Assembly: GCA_002438075.1 (NCBI GenBank)
Contig: DJSQ01000010.1
Span: forward strand, 1 to 33,219
From: Clostridiales bacterium UBA6330
GTDB taxonomy: Bacteria > Bacillota > Clostridia > Oscillospirales > CAG-272
Length of the DNA: 33,219 nucleotides
Direction of reading: 5' to 3'
The position numbers and the translations under genes were made by a program. The notes under the pieces were generated by a model. It saw only the letters and a program-made list of their open reading frames with translations, was not told where the DNA came from and ran no database searches. Within the stretch, counting starts at the first letter, position 1, and every line of letters starts with the position of its first letter. Below are positions 1 to 8,695 of this stretch, piece by piece.

Positions 1-30
1 TGCAAAAAGAAAGCGCCGTATGGGAAATTT

Positions 31-95
31 CGCCGCCTGCGGGCGGCGACCAGCGCTCCACGGCGCTGGACCCGTGCCGCCTTTTGGAAAAGGCG
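31..95. repeat. GC-rich three-hairpin intergenic repeat (left edge)
   Basis: Three consecutive hairpins are visible: arms 31-37/42-48, 50-56/63-69 and 78-85/88-95, followed by GCGAAAACTTTC. The layout resembles the multi-hairpin intergenic repeats common in Clostridia genomes; that family link is from memory and was not searched. No coding capacity is convincing in 1-182. The right edge of the window carries a similar GC-rich hairpin run. Confidence 0.55.
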
Positions 96-147
96 GGCGA
101 AAACTTTCCCTCCACGATAAACAACAATCGTTTTCTACACCAATCTG

Positions 148-177
148 CCGCCCCCGAGCCAAACGGTTCGGGGGCGG
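148..177 (-). terminator. Hairpin downstream of the RpiB-like gene, probable end of the left block
   Basis: A 13-bp stem (148-160 with 165-177, one G-U type mismatch) and a 4-base loop lie five bases past the stop codon of the RpiB-like gene. There is no clear U-tract on the minus strand (it continues CAGATTGG), so it is terminator-like by position and stability only. Confidence 0.45.
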
Positions 178-182
178 TGTGT

Positions 183-758
183 TTATTCGGGCTTTGTCTC
201 CAAGGTCAGCGGATAGTCTCCGAGGTGCTTCATACGGAAGCCGTTTTGCCGATAGGCTGCATAGTCGAATGCCTCCAGCTCGTCGATTGCGAGCTTATGG
301 AATTCATAAAAGTTATGCCACCATTCATAGCCGCTCCCGAGCGATGCGCCGAGATAGGCATCCGCGATGTCACAGCCCATTTGCGGGGCAACGTAGAATG
401 CGCCCATTGCCAGCACGTTGACCCCGTTTCCCGTAATGGCACGGAGTGCGGCGGGGACGCTTTCCACAACGCCCGCGTGGACGTGCGGGCATTTGGAGGC
501 GGCGATGTGGATGCCCATTCCGGTCCCGCAAAAGAGCAGTGCCCGCTCAAACTCCCGCTCGGAAATCATTGCGCCCGCGCGAAGTCCGATTCGATGGAAC
601 ATCAGCTCGGTGTCTCCCGAATCGCGGTTTTCCTCGGTCACGCCGATGTCGGTCACGCTCCAGCCCTTTGCCCGCAGGTGCGCGACAACCGCCTCCTTCA
701 GGGGGAAGCCCGCAAAATCCGCACCCACAAGAATCTGTTTGTCGGCAACGGTCCTCAT
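183..758 (-). CDS. RpiB/LacA/LacB-family sugar-phosphate isomerase-like protein (divergent)
   Basis: A 191-aa cytoplasmic protein with the RpiB/LacAB fold signature: VGADFAGF at residues 11-18, the CGTGMGIHIAASK loop at 78-90 carrying the family's active-site cysteine (C78), and GNGVNVLAMGA near 110-120. Family members interconvert aldose and ketose phosphates. Several hallmark positions differ. The usual DHAG is DFAG, the DYP.YA segment is absent, and the histidine equivalent to E. coli His99, which opens the sugar ring, is not found. The C-terminus is about 40 residues longer than standard RpiB (around 150 aa). The ATG overlaps the upstream aldolase stop by 4 bp (ATGA) and has a GGAGG ribosome site, so the pair is probably translationally coupled. 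The substrate is unlikely to be ribose 5-phosphate; the true reaction is unknown. Confidence 0.8.
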   Translation of the reverse strand: MRTVADKQILVGADFAGFPLKEAVVAHLRAKGWSVTDIGVTEENRDSGDTELMFHRIGLRAGAMISEREFERALLFCGTGMGIHIAASKCPHVHAGVVESVPAALRAITGNGVNVLAMGAFYVAPQMGCDIADAYLGASLGSGYEWWHNFYEFHKLAIDELEAFDYAAYRQNGFRMKHLGDYPLTLETKPE

Positions 759-1546
759 TTGCCATCCTCCCTTCCGCGGCGGAGCGAGGCGGGAATGCCA
801 TCGATAATCCGCTTGTTGTACTCATGCAGTGCCACAACATCCGCGCCGATATTGATGAATTGGTAGCCCATTGCCGCAAGGTCCGCGAAATCGCCGACCG
901 AGCCGACCGTTCCCGCAAATTTGCCGTGGCGACGTGCCGTTTCCGCAATGCGCCGCCGCGTCTCGGTCAATTCGGGCGCATGGAAGCAAAACGGCTTCCC
1001 GATTCCCTGACTGAAATCTGCGGGACCGAAAAAGATCATGTCAATCCCCGGCAGGGCGCAGATGTCCTCCAATTCCGCAAGCGGCTCGGGGTCCTCGATC
1101 TGCACAATGACAAACCGTTCCCGATTGGCGGTTCGGATGTAGTCCTCCATGTCCGCGCAGACAAAGCCCGCATCGGCATTCCCGCCGTCCACGGGTCTGC
1201 GACCCACGGGGTGGAACTTGGTATAGTACACCACCCGCCGTGCGTCCTCCAGACTCATCAGGTGCGGCACCATAATACCCGTGCTGTCCGCCTCCAGCGG
1301 GCGAATCATATCGCTGTAGGACCCTCTCGACACGCGCGTCAGGATGTCGCAATCGTAAATTTTCGCCGCGCGCACGAACTCGCTGACCGTTCCAATGGAA
1401 GCGGGAACGTGCTCCAGATCAATCCACACGCAGTCAAAGCCGCAGGCAGCCGCAATCTCCGCCTCCCGAGGGTCCGCCAGATTGCATTTTGTGCTCAGGG
1501 CAACGCCGCCCGCGCGCATGATTTTCAAAACTCTGCTGTTTCTCAT
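755..1546 (-). CDS. HpcH/HpaI-family aldolase (2-keto-3-deoxy sugar-acid type)
   Basis: A 263-aa class II metal-dependent aldolase. The residues that match the HpaI active site fall at almost the same numbers as in that enzyme: H46 in WIDLEH, R71, metal ligand E151 in VQIED, and D177 in FFGPADFSQG. Family members cleave 2-keto-3-deoxy or 4-hydroxy-2-keto acids to pyruvate plus an aldehyde; examples are 2-keto-3-deoxyglucarate, 2-keto-3-deoxy-L-rhamnonate and 4-hydroxy-2-ketoheptanedioate aldolases. With two alpha-L-rhamnosidases in the same block, a keto-deoxy-rhamnonate substrate is plausible, but no rhamnose dehydrogenase or dehydratase is present, so this is inference. There is no signal peptide. 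The gene starts 27 bp after the lipoprotein stop with a GGAGA ribosome site and overlaps the RpiB-like gene by 4 bp. Confidence 0.88.
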   Translation of the reverse strand: MRNSRVLKIMRAGGVALSTKCNLADPREAEIAAACGFDCVWIDLEHVPASIGTVSEFVRAAKIYDCDILTRVSRGSYSDMIRPLEADSTGIMVPHLMSLEDARRVVYYTKFHPVGRRPVDGGNADAGFVCADMEDYIRTANRERFVIVQIEDPEPLAELEDICALPGIDMIFFGPADFSQGIGKPFCFHAPELTETRRRIAETARRHGKFAGTVGSVGDFADLAAMGYQFINIGADVVALHEYNKRIIDGIPASLRRGREDGK

Positions 1547-1573
1547 ATTCTCTCCATGTTATTTATCAGTCCG

Positions 1574-4500
1574 TTAGCAAATTCCGATCTGCGCGAGCAG
1601 GTTGTCAAGCACCACCGCGTCCGAGGTCGTGCTGATGACAATTGCCCCGCTCCCGCTTTTTCTTGCGTAAAGTCCGAGCAGCTCGCAAAGGTCCGCCACC
1701 GTAAGGCGGATGCTTCCGTTCCGCTCGACCGCGGCAAAGGTCATTTCCCGCGTCTCGCCCCGCACCGTTGCGGTGCGACTGCCGACACGGAACCGATATT
1801 CGGCGTTTCCGACCCGAATCACGGCATCGGTCCCGTCCCGCTCAAGCGTGCCGCCAAGGAAGGACGCCACTGCCTCCAGCGTGACCTCCGTGCGGGTACC
1901 GCCAAGATTATCCCCCTCGTAGACCGTCCCCGAGGCATACACGCGGTTGCCCGAGGAGGAGATTGCCAGAATGCCCCTTGCGGCAAGCGCGTTGCCGAGC
2001 GGGGCTTCGGTCGGGTCGGAGAACGGACCGTGCAGGGCGTTGAACCTTGCCATAGGCTGAAGCGCGGACTTGCTGATGCGCACGGTGTAGTTATACCACT
2101 TTCCGTCCGCCAGCAGCCAGCTGTGCGGCGGCTGCATTTTTCCAACGGTTACATACACGTGCTTCTCCGTGACCCACACGCCGATGTTCCAGTGCGTGAA
2201 TTCCAGCGCCATGACCTGATTCAGCTCGTCGATGTCGCCCAGATACTGCCACGATGCGGCGTTGTCATAGCTGACCGCCAGCCCCACGCGGGTGCGCGGG
2301 TATTGGATTGCCTCGCTGTCGCAGATGTTGTTGTACTCCCACGCAAGGTAAATCGCGCCGCTTGCGCGGTCCTTCGTCACATTGAAGGCGCTGACCACCG
2401 AGGCAAAGCCCGAGGTCTTCATATCCGTATCCCACGTTTTCCCCTGATCGGAGGAATCGGAATACAGCAGGAAGCCGCTGTCCGTGCGGGCATAGAGGCG
2501 GAGCTTGCCGTCCTCCAGCTCCACAATGGAGCCCTCCTGAATGTTCATCCCCGTTGTGGCGTAATTGAACTTCGTGCGGGACTTCTTCCACAGCACGCCG
2601 TCGTTGTCGGAATAATAGACCCACAGCTCGCCGTTGTTCTCGTCCTCGGTCTCGCCCGAAACGAAGAGGATGCGCCCCGTGGACATCTGCATGACCTTTC
2701 CGTTCATCGCGGTGCGGTAGGCGTTGGTGTCCTCATTGATTCCGTAGGGACCGCGGAAGGTCTTACAGCCGTCGGAGGAGACATACGCCACAAAGGTCCG
2801 CGCGGAATCCGAGCCTGCGCGCAGGATGGACAGCACCTTGCCCGATTGCAGGACCAGCATATTGATGTTGCGCTTGGGGATGTCCTCGATTTCGCCGAAG
2901 GTATAGCCGCCGTCGGTGGAACGGAAGGTTCCGGTTTCCGCGCACATATAGATGCCGTCGGGAAGCTCGAACATACAAACGGTATGCTTATCGGGAATCA
3001 TAATCGTGGTGGTGTCCTTCAGCGGATTGCCGTCCCCGCTGTAGGAATAGGAGCCGAGCGTAACACCGCTCGCACGGGCGGAATGGTACCAGCCCGCATA
3101 GCCCCAGCCGTTGATGTCCCGCGACCCCGACAGATTGGCATTCGCGCGCAGGACCGTATCGTGGGTCAGGACCCGTGTCCCGTTGCAGAACAGCTCCACC
3201 GTCTGCCCGTGAACCGAGAGGCGCAGGGTCACCTTGCCCGTCGGGAGCGTTCCCTCTACCCGCTCCATCCGATTCAGCGCACCGCCGATGCGGTAACAGC
3301 CCGAGGAGAAGTCGTAGCCGACGAAAATACCCTCGTTCGTGTACTCCTTCCCGTACCGCGCCACCAGATAGAACGCGCCCGAGGCACCCGACTGCGGGAC
3401 CGTGAGGCTTGCGGTCAGCTCGGTATCACGCGAATAGCATTTCAGGCAGTTTCCGTAGCTGTCGAACGGGTTGGAGAAGTACAGCCCCCAATCCGCGTCC
3501 TGCGGGGTGCCGCTGTAGAAGAAGCGGTCGTTGGTTTCGCGCACCTGCACCCGACCGAAGCCCTCACCCGAGAGGAACAGGCTTCTCGGCGCAACGGTCT
3601 CGGGCATCCGCACCGAGCCGCACCACTCGTTGTCGGCATAAATCAGCGCAATTCCTGCGGAAACATAAACCCGATAGACGGCGCGTCCCTGCTTCAGGGT
3701 TGCCACGGTTGCGCGCTCGGCGTTCTTGTTCAGCGCATTGACCGCCGTGACCGTTCCGTCCTCCGAAAGCTGTAGGGAGAGCAGGAAGGCACCGTCCGAG
3801 CTGACCAGCTCCGCCGCGTGTCCCGCGGTAAATTCAAGCTCGATGCAGTAGTTGAAGCCGATGTCGCCGATATCGCGGTTCAGGCTTGCCGCGCCGTTAA
3901 AGTCCTCGCGCCAAAGGGTTGCGTTGTGCGCCGAAACGGTGACATTGGAAATGCTGCCCGTGGTCTGCACCGTTGTGCCGCAGCTTTCATACGGCATACG
4001 GAAGGACGCAAGCAGCTTGCCGTTCCGATACACCCACGCCACGCCGCCGTCCGCGACCGCCGTGTAGCTTCCCGTTCCCGCCGAGACGGTCTGCTCGCCC
4101 GATGCGGTTGCATAGCGCAGGAGCGATGCCCCAAGCGTCAGCTTCAACGCGTGGATGCCGTCCCCCGCCGTGAGCGTGCCGTTTCCGTTCGCTTCAAAGT
4201 TCAGAATATAGCTGCTTTGCAGATCATCCGCCGTGCTGTATATGCGGTTCGCCCGCTCCGCCTCGGAGTCGGTTCCCACCACAAAGACGCGTTCGGTTAC
4301 GGCGGCATCCCCGCAGGAAGCCTCCACACGGTATACGCCCGACTTCAGGTCACGGAAGGTAACGGTCGGCGCGGAAACGGGACTGCTTCCCGCATCGGCA
4401 CCGTTGAGCCGCCAGCGGATATCCCCCGTCAGCGCGCTCCCGACCCCTGCCTGCACCGTCACATCGGTTTTCCCGTACCCAACCGTCTCCCCGCGCGCGG

Positions 4501-5281
4501 GGGACAGAATGGTCAGCTCCCTGTCTGTCAGGGTCTGATAGGAGACATACTCCAGCTCCATAATCGTGGAAATGGTTGCATAGTAGTTCGGGCAGGCAAA
4601 CACCGTGAAGCCGTTCTCCCCTGTGGTCGGCTCGCATTCAAACGAGGTTACATAGGTGCCGTCCAGCCAGAGCATGGCAACCGCATCGCGCACCGTTATG
4701 CGGTAGGTGTGCCAGCTGTCGCCGATGTCGGCATAGACCGTTTCGGGGCGCGGATAGCCCTCCAGAACGCGCTCCATTCCCGTGCGCAGCTTGGTTTCAA
4801 ACAGGTAAATCACCACCCGCTTGCCGCCAAACGTCAGACTGAACCCGTTGTCACAGCCGAAATGCTCCACCCGAAGGCGGACCTCCAGCGTAAAATCCGA
4901 TGCGCCGTTGGTCGAACGGCGGAAATATGCCTCGTTTCCGAAGGTCTTGCATTCCAGACGCAATTTGCCGTCACGGGTTTCGGTCAGCGCGGTTTCGTTC
5001 GCGCTCCAGAACACGTTCCGCGCCGACGAAAAGCTTTCAAACCAAGTGCCGTCCTCCCGTGTGCCGCCCGTATCGAGCGACCGATCATTTACAAGCGCCT
5101 CAAACGGCGCATCCGTATACCACTGATCCACCCAAGTATCCTCCGTTACAGGTTCCGTTGCTTCCGACCCCGATGGGGTCCCGCTTCCGCTGCTCTCTGT
5201 CGGCTTTTTTCCGCAGCCCGACAGCGCGCCGAGCAGGAACACCGCCGCAAGTGCCGAAGCGATTCCTTTTTTCCAATTCAT
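1574..5281 (-). CDS. Large surface lipoprotein with Asp-box (BNR/sialidase-like) beta-propeller and C-terminal stalk domain
   Basis: 1235 aa. The N-terminus is a lipoprotein signal with lipobox LSGC (lipid on C23), then a Ser/Gly/Thr-rich linker. Residues ~60-245 look like a LamG/concanavalin-type jelly roll and ~255-345 like an Ig-type domain, with further jelly-roll-like segments to ~750. Residues ~760-1080 carry five Asp-box repeats: STDGGYTF (~788), SSDGCKTF (~834), YSDNDGVLW (~890), SSDQGKTW (~941) and SYDNAASW (~1004). This is the pattern of sialidase/BNR six-bladed propellers. I see no FRIP arginine motif, so sialidase activity is not supported. The last ~100 residues resemble the copper-amine-oxidase N-terminal-like stalk domain common in Firmicutes surface proteins. 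It should sit on the outer membrane face and bind or process glycans. An AAAGGA ribosome site lies 11 bases before the ATG. Confidence 0.82.
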   Translation of the reverse strand: MNWKKGIASALAAVFLLGALSGCGKKPTESSGSGTPSGSEATEPVTEDTWVDQWYTDAPFEALVNDRSLDTGGTREDGTWFESFSSARNVFWSANETALTETRDGKLRLECKTFGNEAYFRRSTNGASDFTLEVRLRVEHFGCDNGFSLTFGGKRVVIYLFETKLRTGMERVLEGYPRPETVYADIGDSWHTYRITVRDAVAMLWLDGTYVTSFECEPTTGENGFTVFACPNYYATISTIMELEYVSYQTLTDRELTILSPARGETVGYGKTDVTVQAGVGSALTGDIRWRLNGADAGSSPVSAPTVTFRDLKSGVYRVEASCGDAAVTERVFVVGTDSEAERANRIYSTADDLQSSYILNFEANGNGTLTAGDGIHALKLTLGASLLRYATASGEQTVSAGTGSYTAVADGGVAWVYRNGKLLASFRMPYESCGTTVQTTGSISNVTVSAHNATLWREDFNGAASLNRDIGDIGFNYCIELEFTAGHAAELVSSDGAFLLSLQLSEDGTVTAVNALNKNAERATVATLKQGRAVYRVYVSAGIALIYADNEWCGSVRMPETVAPRSLFLSGEGFGRVQVRETNDRFFYSGTPQDADWGLYFSNPFDSYGNCLKCYSRDTELTASLTVPQSGASGAFYLVARYGKEYTNEGIFVGYDFSSGCYRIGGALNRMERVEGTLPTGKVTLRLSVHGQTVELFCNGTRVLTHDTVLRANANLSGSRDINGWGYAGWYHSARASGVTLGSYSYSGDGNPLKDTTTIMIPDKHTVCMFELPDGIYMCAETGTFRSTDGGYTFGEIEDIPKRNINMLVLQSGKVLSILRAGSDSARTFVAYVSSDGCKTFRGPYGINEDTNAYRTAMNGKVMQMSTGRILFVSGETEDENNGELWVYYSDNDGVLWKKSRTKFNYATTGMNIQEGSIVELEDGKLRLYARTDSGFLLYSDSSDQGKTWDTDMKTSGFASVVSAFNVTKDRASGAIYLAWEYNNICDSEAIQYPRTRVGLAVSYDNAASWQYLGDIDELNQVMALEFTHWNIGVWVTEKHVYVTVGKMQPPHSWLLADGKWYNYTVRISKSALQPMARFNALHGPFSDPTEAPLGNALAARGILAISSSGNRVYASGTVYEGDNLGGTRTEVTLEAVASFLGGTLERDGTDAVIRVGNAEYRFRVGSRTATVRGETREMTFAAVERNGSIRLTVADLCELLGLYARKSGSGAIVISTTSDAVVLDNLLAQIGIC

Positions 5282-5325
5282 GTTGCGGGCATCCTTTCCG
5301 ATTACAAAATCCCATAGGAAAGTCC

Positions 5326-5352
5326 GCCGTCCGCCGCACGGCGGCGGACGGC
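5326..5352. other. Perfect 12-bp intercistronic hairpin
   Basis: Arms 5326-5337 and 5341-5352 are perfectly complementary around a 3-base loop, between the GLUG-like gene (stop at 5381) and the Asp-box lipoprotein (start 5281). On the minus strand only a weak T cluster (GGACTTTCC) follows, so it may be a leaky terminator or a 3'-end stabilising structure. Confidence 0.55.
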
Positions 5353-5380
5353 ATTCTCAAAGAGTCCTTCCGTTTTTCTG

Positions 5381-8300
5381 TCAATCCTCTTTTCTGCGGC
5401 GCAGAATCGGCAGTGCGCCGAGCATCAGCAGTGCCACCGCACCGTAAGTATAGGACAGTGTGCTTGCACAGCCGCCGGACGTTTTCTCACTCTCCGCGGA
5501 CGAATCGTTCCCGCTTTCCGCAGGCTTCGGCTCTGTGTCGCCCGTGGGTGCCTTGGAATCGGAGCCCGACGGATTCTTGCCCGTGTCTGCGGGATCGTCG
5601 CCCTTGTTGTCATCATCGTCACTCGGCTCCTCATCGCGCAGCAGCTTGTCATGCGCGGCATCCAGTGCGGCGTAATCGGGGAATTCGGGGGTCACGGTGG
5701 GAACCGTGGAAAGCCCTGCATCGGTCTTTCCCGTTGCGTCGCAGTTGGAGGTCAGCTTCTCGTAGTCGGTCAGCAGGTAGAGACCGTAAATCGGTCCGAC
5801 GTTCTTCGCGCCCTCGGGAGCCTCTGCCGTGCCGTAGTTCGTGCAACGGTCAATCACCGTTGCCTCGTTGGAGACGATGGCGGTGATTCCGCCGAGGGTC
5901 CCGGGACCCTTGAGCGTGCCATTGTTCACGCAGTTCCGAATGATGATGGTCTGGTTGGCGTTCGGACGGGCAAAGATGCCCGCGATTCCGCGGTTATCCG
6001 CCGCCACGTCCTGATCCAGCGTGATGGTTCCCGTGTTGCGGCAGTTGAGCACCTGCACGGGGCGGTTGAAGATGTACGCCACGATGCCCGCGCCGTATTC
6101 CTTTGTGGTCACATTGCCCGCGTTCGTGCAGTTGCGCACCACTGCGGGGTCGTTGTTGGTGTTGCTCTGGATACCGCCGAGGATGCCCGCCGCAGAGCGC
6201 GCACCGTTGACCGTTGCCAGCGTCAGGCAGTTGTCAATCAGGGTTCCGTAGCCCGTGTCGGACTTCTTGAGGCGGTAGACCATTGCCACCAGCCCTGCCG
6301 CGTAGCCCGCGCCCTCTCCGTTATAGGTAAAGGAGCAGCCCGCGCCGAGCACAACGTTCTTGACGGTTGCCGACTTGACCAGCCCGAACAGACCGACCAT
6401 CGCCGTTGCGTTCTCAACCGATACCGCGCTTGTCATAACAAGGTTATCGATGACGTGTCCCTGTCCGTCAAAGGTTCCGCCGAAGTAGTTGGAGCCGTCC
6501 AGCCCGTTGTTTGCCACCGCACCGCTCAGAGGCGAGCCGATGGGTGCCATGGTCTTGCCCGTCATGTCGATGTCCGCATCGAGGTAAACGGTGAGCCCTT
6601 CAAAGTTTGCGCCCGAGTTGACCATCTCGGCAAAGTACAGCAGGTCGGCAGGGGTGGAAATCTTGAACTCCACCGCGTCCATCGGGGCGCGCAGGTAGGT
6701 GCACATGGGGAGCACATCGCTCAGGTCCTTCCGCTCAATCCGTGTTGCGTCGTAGCCGACGGTGCCCTCATAGGTGACCTCTGCCGTGCCGTAGCCGTAG
6801 TACGGCTCAAGGTCGGTTTTCCGCACGGCTGCGAATTCGGGTCTGCAAGCGGCATCCTGCGTGATATTCTCTCCGCTCAGAACGGCAGACGGCTGATTTG
6901 CCGCAACCGTTGCGAGCATACGGCAGGCGCTTGCGGTCACGGTTGCACCCGTGGAAACGGCAATGCCCGCACCCTTGATTTTTGCGGTCACATTACCGAG
7001 GCAAAGTACATCGGTGAGCGTCAGTGCGCCGCTCTGCGCGTCCGCAACGGCACCTGCCGCGGCGGTCTTTCCCGTCACCGCGCCCGAAACGGTGCTGTGG
7101 AGGATGGTCCCCGCGCCGTTTCCGACCGTGATGGCAATCAGTCCTGCGGCAACGCCCTCGGAGGCATTGACAGCCGCACCGACCGATACGTTCTCAACCG
7201 TGAAGTCCCCGTAAGCAACGCCGACCAGTGCGGCGGCTCTCGCATCCGCAGAGGTCCCGCTGTAGGTGAAGGAGCAGGAAGCGTCCAGCGCCAGATTGCG
7301 GACGGTAAAGCCACTGCCCGCGCCGATCAGCGCCGCCGTAGCATAGCCCGAGGCGGAGGAAGCAAGCGTCAGATTCTTCAGCGTATGTCCCTGTCCGTCC
7401 AGCGTTCCGCGGAAGCAGACCGCGCTCTCGGGAGCCGCCGTGGGGTTCGCGTTCGCATCGGCAATCGGGGTCCATGCAAGGTCGGTGAGCGAGATATCCG
7501 ACGCGAGGTAAACGGTCTTTCCAGCAAAGCCGTAGGCGGTGCCTGCGTTGCTGATTTTCGCCATCAGCTGCAAGCCTGCGGCATCGGTAATCTTCCAAGC
7601 CGTGCCCGCCTCGTATGCGGCGGTGTCAAAGCCCAAGCCCTCTGCGCTTGCCAGCGTCTTGAGGTCCGCAACGCCGCCGAGGTCAACGACAGTCACGCGG
7701 GACGCCGCATAGCCGCAATCGGCAAACGGCTCCACGGTTTCGTTGCCGACGTTCTTTGTGGGCTTGCCCTGTCCGTAGATTTTACTGACATAGGTGCCCT
7801 TTGCGGCGATTTTGCCCGCCATCAGGCTGTTCTTGCAGAGCAGATTCCGTCCGCCCTCCATCCAGCAGGCGTAGATACCGCCCGCGCCGGTTCCGCTGCC
7901 CGACACAACGCCCTCAAAGGTGCTGTTGCGGATGACTGCGAAATAGCCCGTTGCCGCGCCGATGTAGCCGACCAAGCCGCCCACATAGCCCTTGTAGCCG
8001 TCTCCCTTGAAATTCAGGGTGACAACCGCACTGCTGTGAACGTTTTCCACCATCACGGTCACGTCAGCGGCATCCGCGTCCACCCAGTCCGCTTTGGCAC
8101 CGTCGGTGCCGCTTGCGAACATCAGACCGACAACCGATGCGACGTTCGCCTTCTCGGAATTGCCCGTATAGGTAAAGGAGCAGGAGGAATCCAGCACCAG
8201 ATTGCGGATACAGCCACCACGGACTGCGCCGAACAGCGCAACCGAGGTGCAGTCGTCCGCCTCGGAGGTCATGGTCAGGTTGCGGATGGCGTAGCCCTGA

Positions 8301-8695
8301 CCGTCAAAGGTCCCCGAGAAGCGGTTGCCCGCGTTGAAGGCGGTTACAAACGCCGTACCGAAGCCGCTGTTGTAGGAAATCGGGCGGAAATCCGTCACGC
8401 CTGCCATGTCAATGTCGTTGGCAAGATAGATGGTCTTGTCCGCAAAGGTGTAGGTATCGGCGGTGTTGCTGATTTCCGAGAGCTTCTGCAAGCCCGCGGC
8501 ATCGGTAATCTTCCATTCGGTGCCCTCGGCATAGCTTTCGGTTGTCAGGGTCTTGATATCGGGAATGCCCGAAAGCTCCTGCTTTTCCACAAGCGCCGCG
8601 TCATAGCCGATTGCGTCCTCCCCGAAGGCAGGGAAGCAGAAGCCCGCGACAAGCACCGCTGTCGCCAGTAACAAACACAGAATTCGTTTCATCAT
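5381..8695 (-). CDS. Exported GLUG-like beta-helix surface protein, three modules, Cys-type C-terminal anchor
   Basis: 1104 aa with a Sec signal peptide at the N-terminus. Three homologous modules start near residues 40, 338 and 657. Each has a segment like EWKITDAAGLQKLSEISN, a K.{1,2}YLA.DI.{3} strand, and a GTFDGQGH(V/T)I.NL turn, the pattern of GLUG-type repeats that build right-handed beta-helices on bacterial surfaces. Residues ~1020-1070 are a low-complexity Asp/Ser/Pro/Lys linker. The protein ends with SGGCAS, a hydrophobic span and RRRKED. No LPXTG motif is present, so anchoring is by the membrane span or a Gly-Cys-type sorting tag. Module 1 is a close paralogue of the upstream neighbour at 9008-10390. 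The ribosome site is GGAG five bases before the ATG. The ligand or enzymatic role is unknown; adhesion or glycan binding is inference. Confidence 0.85.
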   Translation of the reverse strand: MMKRILCLLLATAVLVAGFCFPAFGEDAIGYDAALVEKQELSGIPDIKTLTTESYAEGTEWKITDAAGLQKLSEISNTADTYTFADKTIYLANDIDMAGVTDFRPISYNSGFGTAFVTAFNAGNRFSGTFDGQGYAIRNLTMTSEADDCTSVALFGAVRGGCIRNLVLDSSCSFTYTGNSEKANVASVVGLMFASGTDGAKADWVDADAADVTVMVENVHSSAVVTLNFKGDGYKGYVGGLVGYIGAATGYFAVIRNSTFEGVVSGSGTGAGGIYACWMEGGRNLLCKNSLMAGKIAAKGTYVSKIYGQGKPTKNVGNETVEPFADCGYAASRVTVVDLGGVADLKTLASAEGLGFDTAAYEAGTAWKITDAAGLQLMAKISNAGTAYGFAGKTVYLASDISLTDLAWTPIADANANPTAAPESAVCFRGTLDGQGHTLKNLTLASSASGYATAALIGAGSGFTVRNLALDASCSFTYSGTSADARAAALVGVAYGDFTVENVSVGAAVNASEGVAAGLIAITVGNGAGTILHSTVSGAVTGKTAAAGAVADAQSGALTLTDVLCLGNVTAKIKGAGIAVSTGATVTASACRMLATVAANQPSAVLSGENITQDAACRPEFAAVRKTDLEPYYGYGTAEVTYEGTVGYDATRIERKDLSDVLPMCTYLRAPMDAVEFKISTPADLLYFAEMVNSGANFEGLTVYLDADIDMTGKTMAPIGSPLSGAVANNGLDGSNYFGGTFDGQGHVIDNLVMTSAVSVENATAMVGLFGLVKSATVKNVVLGAGCSFTYNGEGAGYAAGLVAMVYRLKKSDTGYGTLIDNCLTLATVNGARSAAGILGGIQSNTNNDPAVVRNCTNAGNVTTKEYGAGIVAYIFNRPVQVLNCRNTGTITLDQDVAADNRGIAGIFARPNANQTIIIRNCVNNGTLKGPGTLGGITAIVSNEATVIDRCTNYGTAEAPEGAKNVGPIYGLYLLTDYEKLTSNCDATGKTDAGLSTVPTVTPEFPDYAALDAAHDKLLRDEEPSDDDDNKGDDPADTGKNPSGSDSKAPTGDTEPKPAESGNDSSAESEKTSGGCASTLSYTYGAVALLMLGALPILRRRKED

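Noticed and set aside
446..3775. Very long open frame on the plus strand opposite the lipoprotein and aldolase genes
   Set aside because: Its translation is Arg/Pro/His-rich with no domain, signal or ribosome site. The minus-strand genes here have clear motifs; this is a shadow of GC-rich codon use.
1574..5281. Calling the Asp-box lipoprotein a sialidase
   Set aside because: Asp-boxes are present but I could not find the FRIP arginine motif or a catalytic Tyr/Glu pair, so activity is not claimed.
5381..5500. LPXTG sortase anchor on the three-module surface protein
   Set aside because: No LPXTG or similar sortase motif precedes the hydrophobic span; the tail has SGGCAS instead.
5651..8671. 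Long plus-strand frame opposite the three-module surface protein
   Set aside because: The same reason: repetitive Val/Arg/His-rich shadow mirroring the GLUG-type repeats on the other strand.
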